DNA from: Struthio camelus
Taxonomy: Eukaryota; Chordata; Aves; Struthioniformes; Struthionidae
Direction: 5' to 3'
Assembly: GCF_040807025.1 (NCBI RefSeq)
Contig: NC_090946.1
Location: 81,900,641 to 81,964,640 of the forward strand
DNA length: 64,000 nt
Shown in pieces: positions 61,666-64,000 of the stretch (position 1 is its first letter; each line of letters opens with the position of its first letter). The translations under genes and the position numbers were made by a program. Below the pieces are notes generated by a model. It searched no databases. It was not told where the DNA came from and saw only the letters and a program-made list of their open reading frames with translations.

Positions 61666-64000
61666 ATCCCCTTCAGAATGTAGCACAGGAACTACGCCGT
61701 GGATGAATTTAAGCATAGGGAGGGATTGCGTGAAAGTCATCATAGGAGGAGACACCACCAATGGGCCAAGCCACTCCTCTATTTCTGCACGTTAAATATC
61801 CACTGTATTGCTTTCTCTGGGCTTGCTGGCTTTTACTGGTTTATAGTAATAACTTCGACATCTTGTTCAATGTGTTTTGAATAGCACAGATCTATAGACC
61901 TAAATCTAGTATAGCCTGGTCCAAACCATTTACTAAACTCAAACGTGGCGTGTATTTGGATCTGGGGTTCAGCGTGAGAAGGTGCAGTTATGCTGACTGT
62001 GTTTTCAAAATCCCAGTCCGGAGTGCCTCCAGGGTTGGCTTGGGGTCCTTGAAGGGTCATAAAACCACCCCAGAAAAGTGCATTTCCAGAGAGACCTCTA
62101 TTGGAGGAGGAACTGCCCGCACTTGACTCCACGTTGTTGTGAAGCGGAGGCAATTTCTCAGGAATTTACGGCCAGGTTTTCAGCAGCTGGCCTCAGTTTG
62201 CTTATGTGCCTATGTCCTGTGGGTTTCAAAGTGAGTTAGGTGCCAGCATACCCTCAAGGGATCTGGGCTTCAGGGTGAAGAATTTGGGGACAACAGGGGA
62301 CACAGCCTTGTGATGCTCCCTCTGACCGAGACACAGCGGCTTGGGCAGTGCCTCGACAAGCACCGCTTGCCATGCCGAAGCCTTGCTTTGTCGGGCTTCT
62401 TGTCACAGGAGTAAATTCCATTTCCTGAAGAGTTATTGTGTAAGTTAGAAATGTGTTTTCTGTGACCAGGTGAAGTATTTGGCTCTCTCTCACATGCTGT
62501 AAGATGTTCCTTTCACATCTCCCTTGGCTTGCGTGTACAAATTTGCAGAGAAAAAAGGCAAATAGGTATTGGCTGTCTGAGCCATGCTTTAAAATGTACT
62601 AATTGAAATTCAAGTGCTGGAAATGGCTGTGATGGTGAAAACGGAAGCAGATTGGGCTGGTAGGAATGAACAAGCACTGTTGGGATGAACAGTCAGACAG
62701 TGGCCTACCAGATTGCTCTGCAGCCAGTGGGAGCTGTTTTAGACCCTGGATAAACTGAATATTTGTCTTATCCTAATGCCTACTCAGCCTGTTCCTCTTC
62801 CTGGTGGCAGGATACATTTCTGATGACACTCTGATTTTTCTGCCATTTTCTCCTGCTGGGGTCTCCCGAGGTTTTTGCTGCCAAGGCTAGGCTCATCGCA
62901 GTCCCATTGTCTTTGGATGGGGTCGATTAAAATTCTGGACATCCTTTGCATCACTTGGGCATAGACCATAGTGTGGCTTTGGGAGAGTGCTGCAGTGAAG
63001 GTTTACCATGGTTGCCATCTGCGTCCAACGCCAGCTCTTCCCTTTGCTTTCCCATTCATCCCTAAGCTCCCAACTAGTCTCAAGTAGAATTTCAGTATGT
63101 TACACTTGTGCTTATATATGCTTTTTCCTTGCCTATGAAGGTCTGGATTGGAGCATATGTTCCTGCCTACTCGCTGGGCAGTTGGTTGGCTCCTTGGCAG
63201 TCATCTTCTGCCACCTCAGTGTCCCCCTTAGACCACTCTCTCTGCATTTGTTTTGTGCTTGTTTCCAGTAGAGTTACATGCTCTTGCTCTGCGTTTCACC
63301 TTTTATTCTAGCCCAGCAAGCTGCATGGGTCAGGTACCCAACTCACCTCAGCCAAACTGGCCTAGAAGACACTGTCTCCACAGACTGGCCAAGCTGCTGA
63401 GGATCTAGTAGACCTGAGTCTGCTGACTTCTGCCAGAAGCAAGCAGCAGCTGCAGTAGTACAAGAGCTTGAAGATGTGGGAGAAGGTGGGCGCGTGCATG
63501 CAAATACACTGTGCATGGAGCTTATGAGTGGTGAAAGGGGATGCAGACTTTGGTGACTGTGCGCTTCCGTGGCCGTAGTGCAAGATATTGTGCGGCTCCC
63601 TGCATCAATGCCTGGATTTTTACATGGGGACCGAAGATGTGGGAACTACCCTGGATGAAACACAGCTGGAAGATGGGGTGAAAGAGCAAGAGCAGTCTTC
63701 AGAAGAAGCCCTGCTGCAGTCCATGGGGCTGCTGAGGTGTGGGGTGGCCTGAAAACAAGCTCTGAGGCTGTGCGCAGGGCTAGGCTGAATGGGAAGCAGC
63801 AGTGGAGTAGGCACTGAAGCTGGTAAGTGGCATCTGCTCTTTGTTGTCATTAGGGGAGAAGCTGCTGAGAGGTGGGGAGACCTTCTCACCTCAGTAAAGC
63901 TGTTCTGTGGAAGGATGTCACAGGGCACTGGAAGTGGCTTTGGCTTAGGGAAGAGCCACATCCTTTCCTTGGCTCCTTTTCTTCTCTGACTCCTTTCATA

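Larger units (their letters stand above)
54381..64000 (+). other. MDGA2: MDGA2 intron 1 (5' part)
   Basis: From the GTGAGT donor at 54,381 to the window end I see no exon that continues the MDGA2 frame into an Ig domain. That agrees with the very large first introns known for this gene in other vertebrates. The first 4 kb are CpG-rich in blocks (to 55,660, about 56,380-56,760 and 57,550-58,470). After about 59,300 base composition returns to background, with T tracts and AT-rich islands. No transposon was recognised in it. Confidence 0.8.

Overview
The window is vertebrate nuclear DNA, almost certainly from a bird. The main reason is four clear CR1 LINE fragments, each ending in the avian-type octamer tail (repeats of ATTCTGTG/ATTCTATG, or CACAGAAT on the opposite strand), plus several older CR1 remnants. 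The lone recognisable coding exon lies inside a very GC-rich CpG island, and bacterial-style gene packing is absent. The order or species cannot be fixed from what I can see.

Layout. Bases 1 to about 52,880 are intergenic: no exon with a recognisable protein could be supported. This stretch holds CR1 copies at about 2,206-2,386 (-), 18,408-19,070 (-), 24,668-25,100 (-) and 31,877-33,118 (+), older CR1 remnants at about 17,985-18,345 (+), 26,160-26,318 (+) and 26,700-27,860 (-), a 41-bp minisatellite at 22,330-22,480, a perfect 34-bp inverted repeat at 7,494-7,586, a homeodomain/octamer-like motif cluster near base 240, and ordinary homopolymer and AT-rich tracts. From about 52,915 to 55,660 there is a dense CpG island. 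It contains a TATA-like box, GC boxes, a CRE-like site, several triplet repeats, and the first coding exon of a gene on the + strand.

That exon (54,308-54,380) encodes a signal peptide beginning MDLVYGLLWLLTVLLEG and ends in a consensus splice donor after a phase 1 break. I recognise it as exon 1 of MDGA2 (MAM domain-containing glycosylphosphatidylinositol anchor 2), a neuronal cell-surface protein that binds neuroligins. The rest of the window, about 9.6 kb, is the 5' part of intron 1. It carries further CpG-rich blocks, including one near 57,550-58,470 with a perfect RFX X-box.

The most unusual features are in the MDGA2 leader and in the intergenic foldback. The presumed 5' UTR carries a (GGC)11 tract that an ATG-initiated upstream ORF would read as polyalanine, a (GGA)n tract, and a five-codon upstream ORF that stops two bases before the main start codon. 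I found no RNA gene, CRISPR array, intact transposon or multi-gene system; the window is a gene-desert flank plus a promoter.
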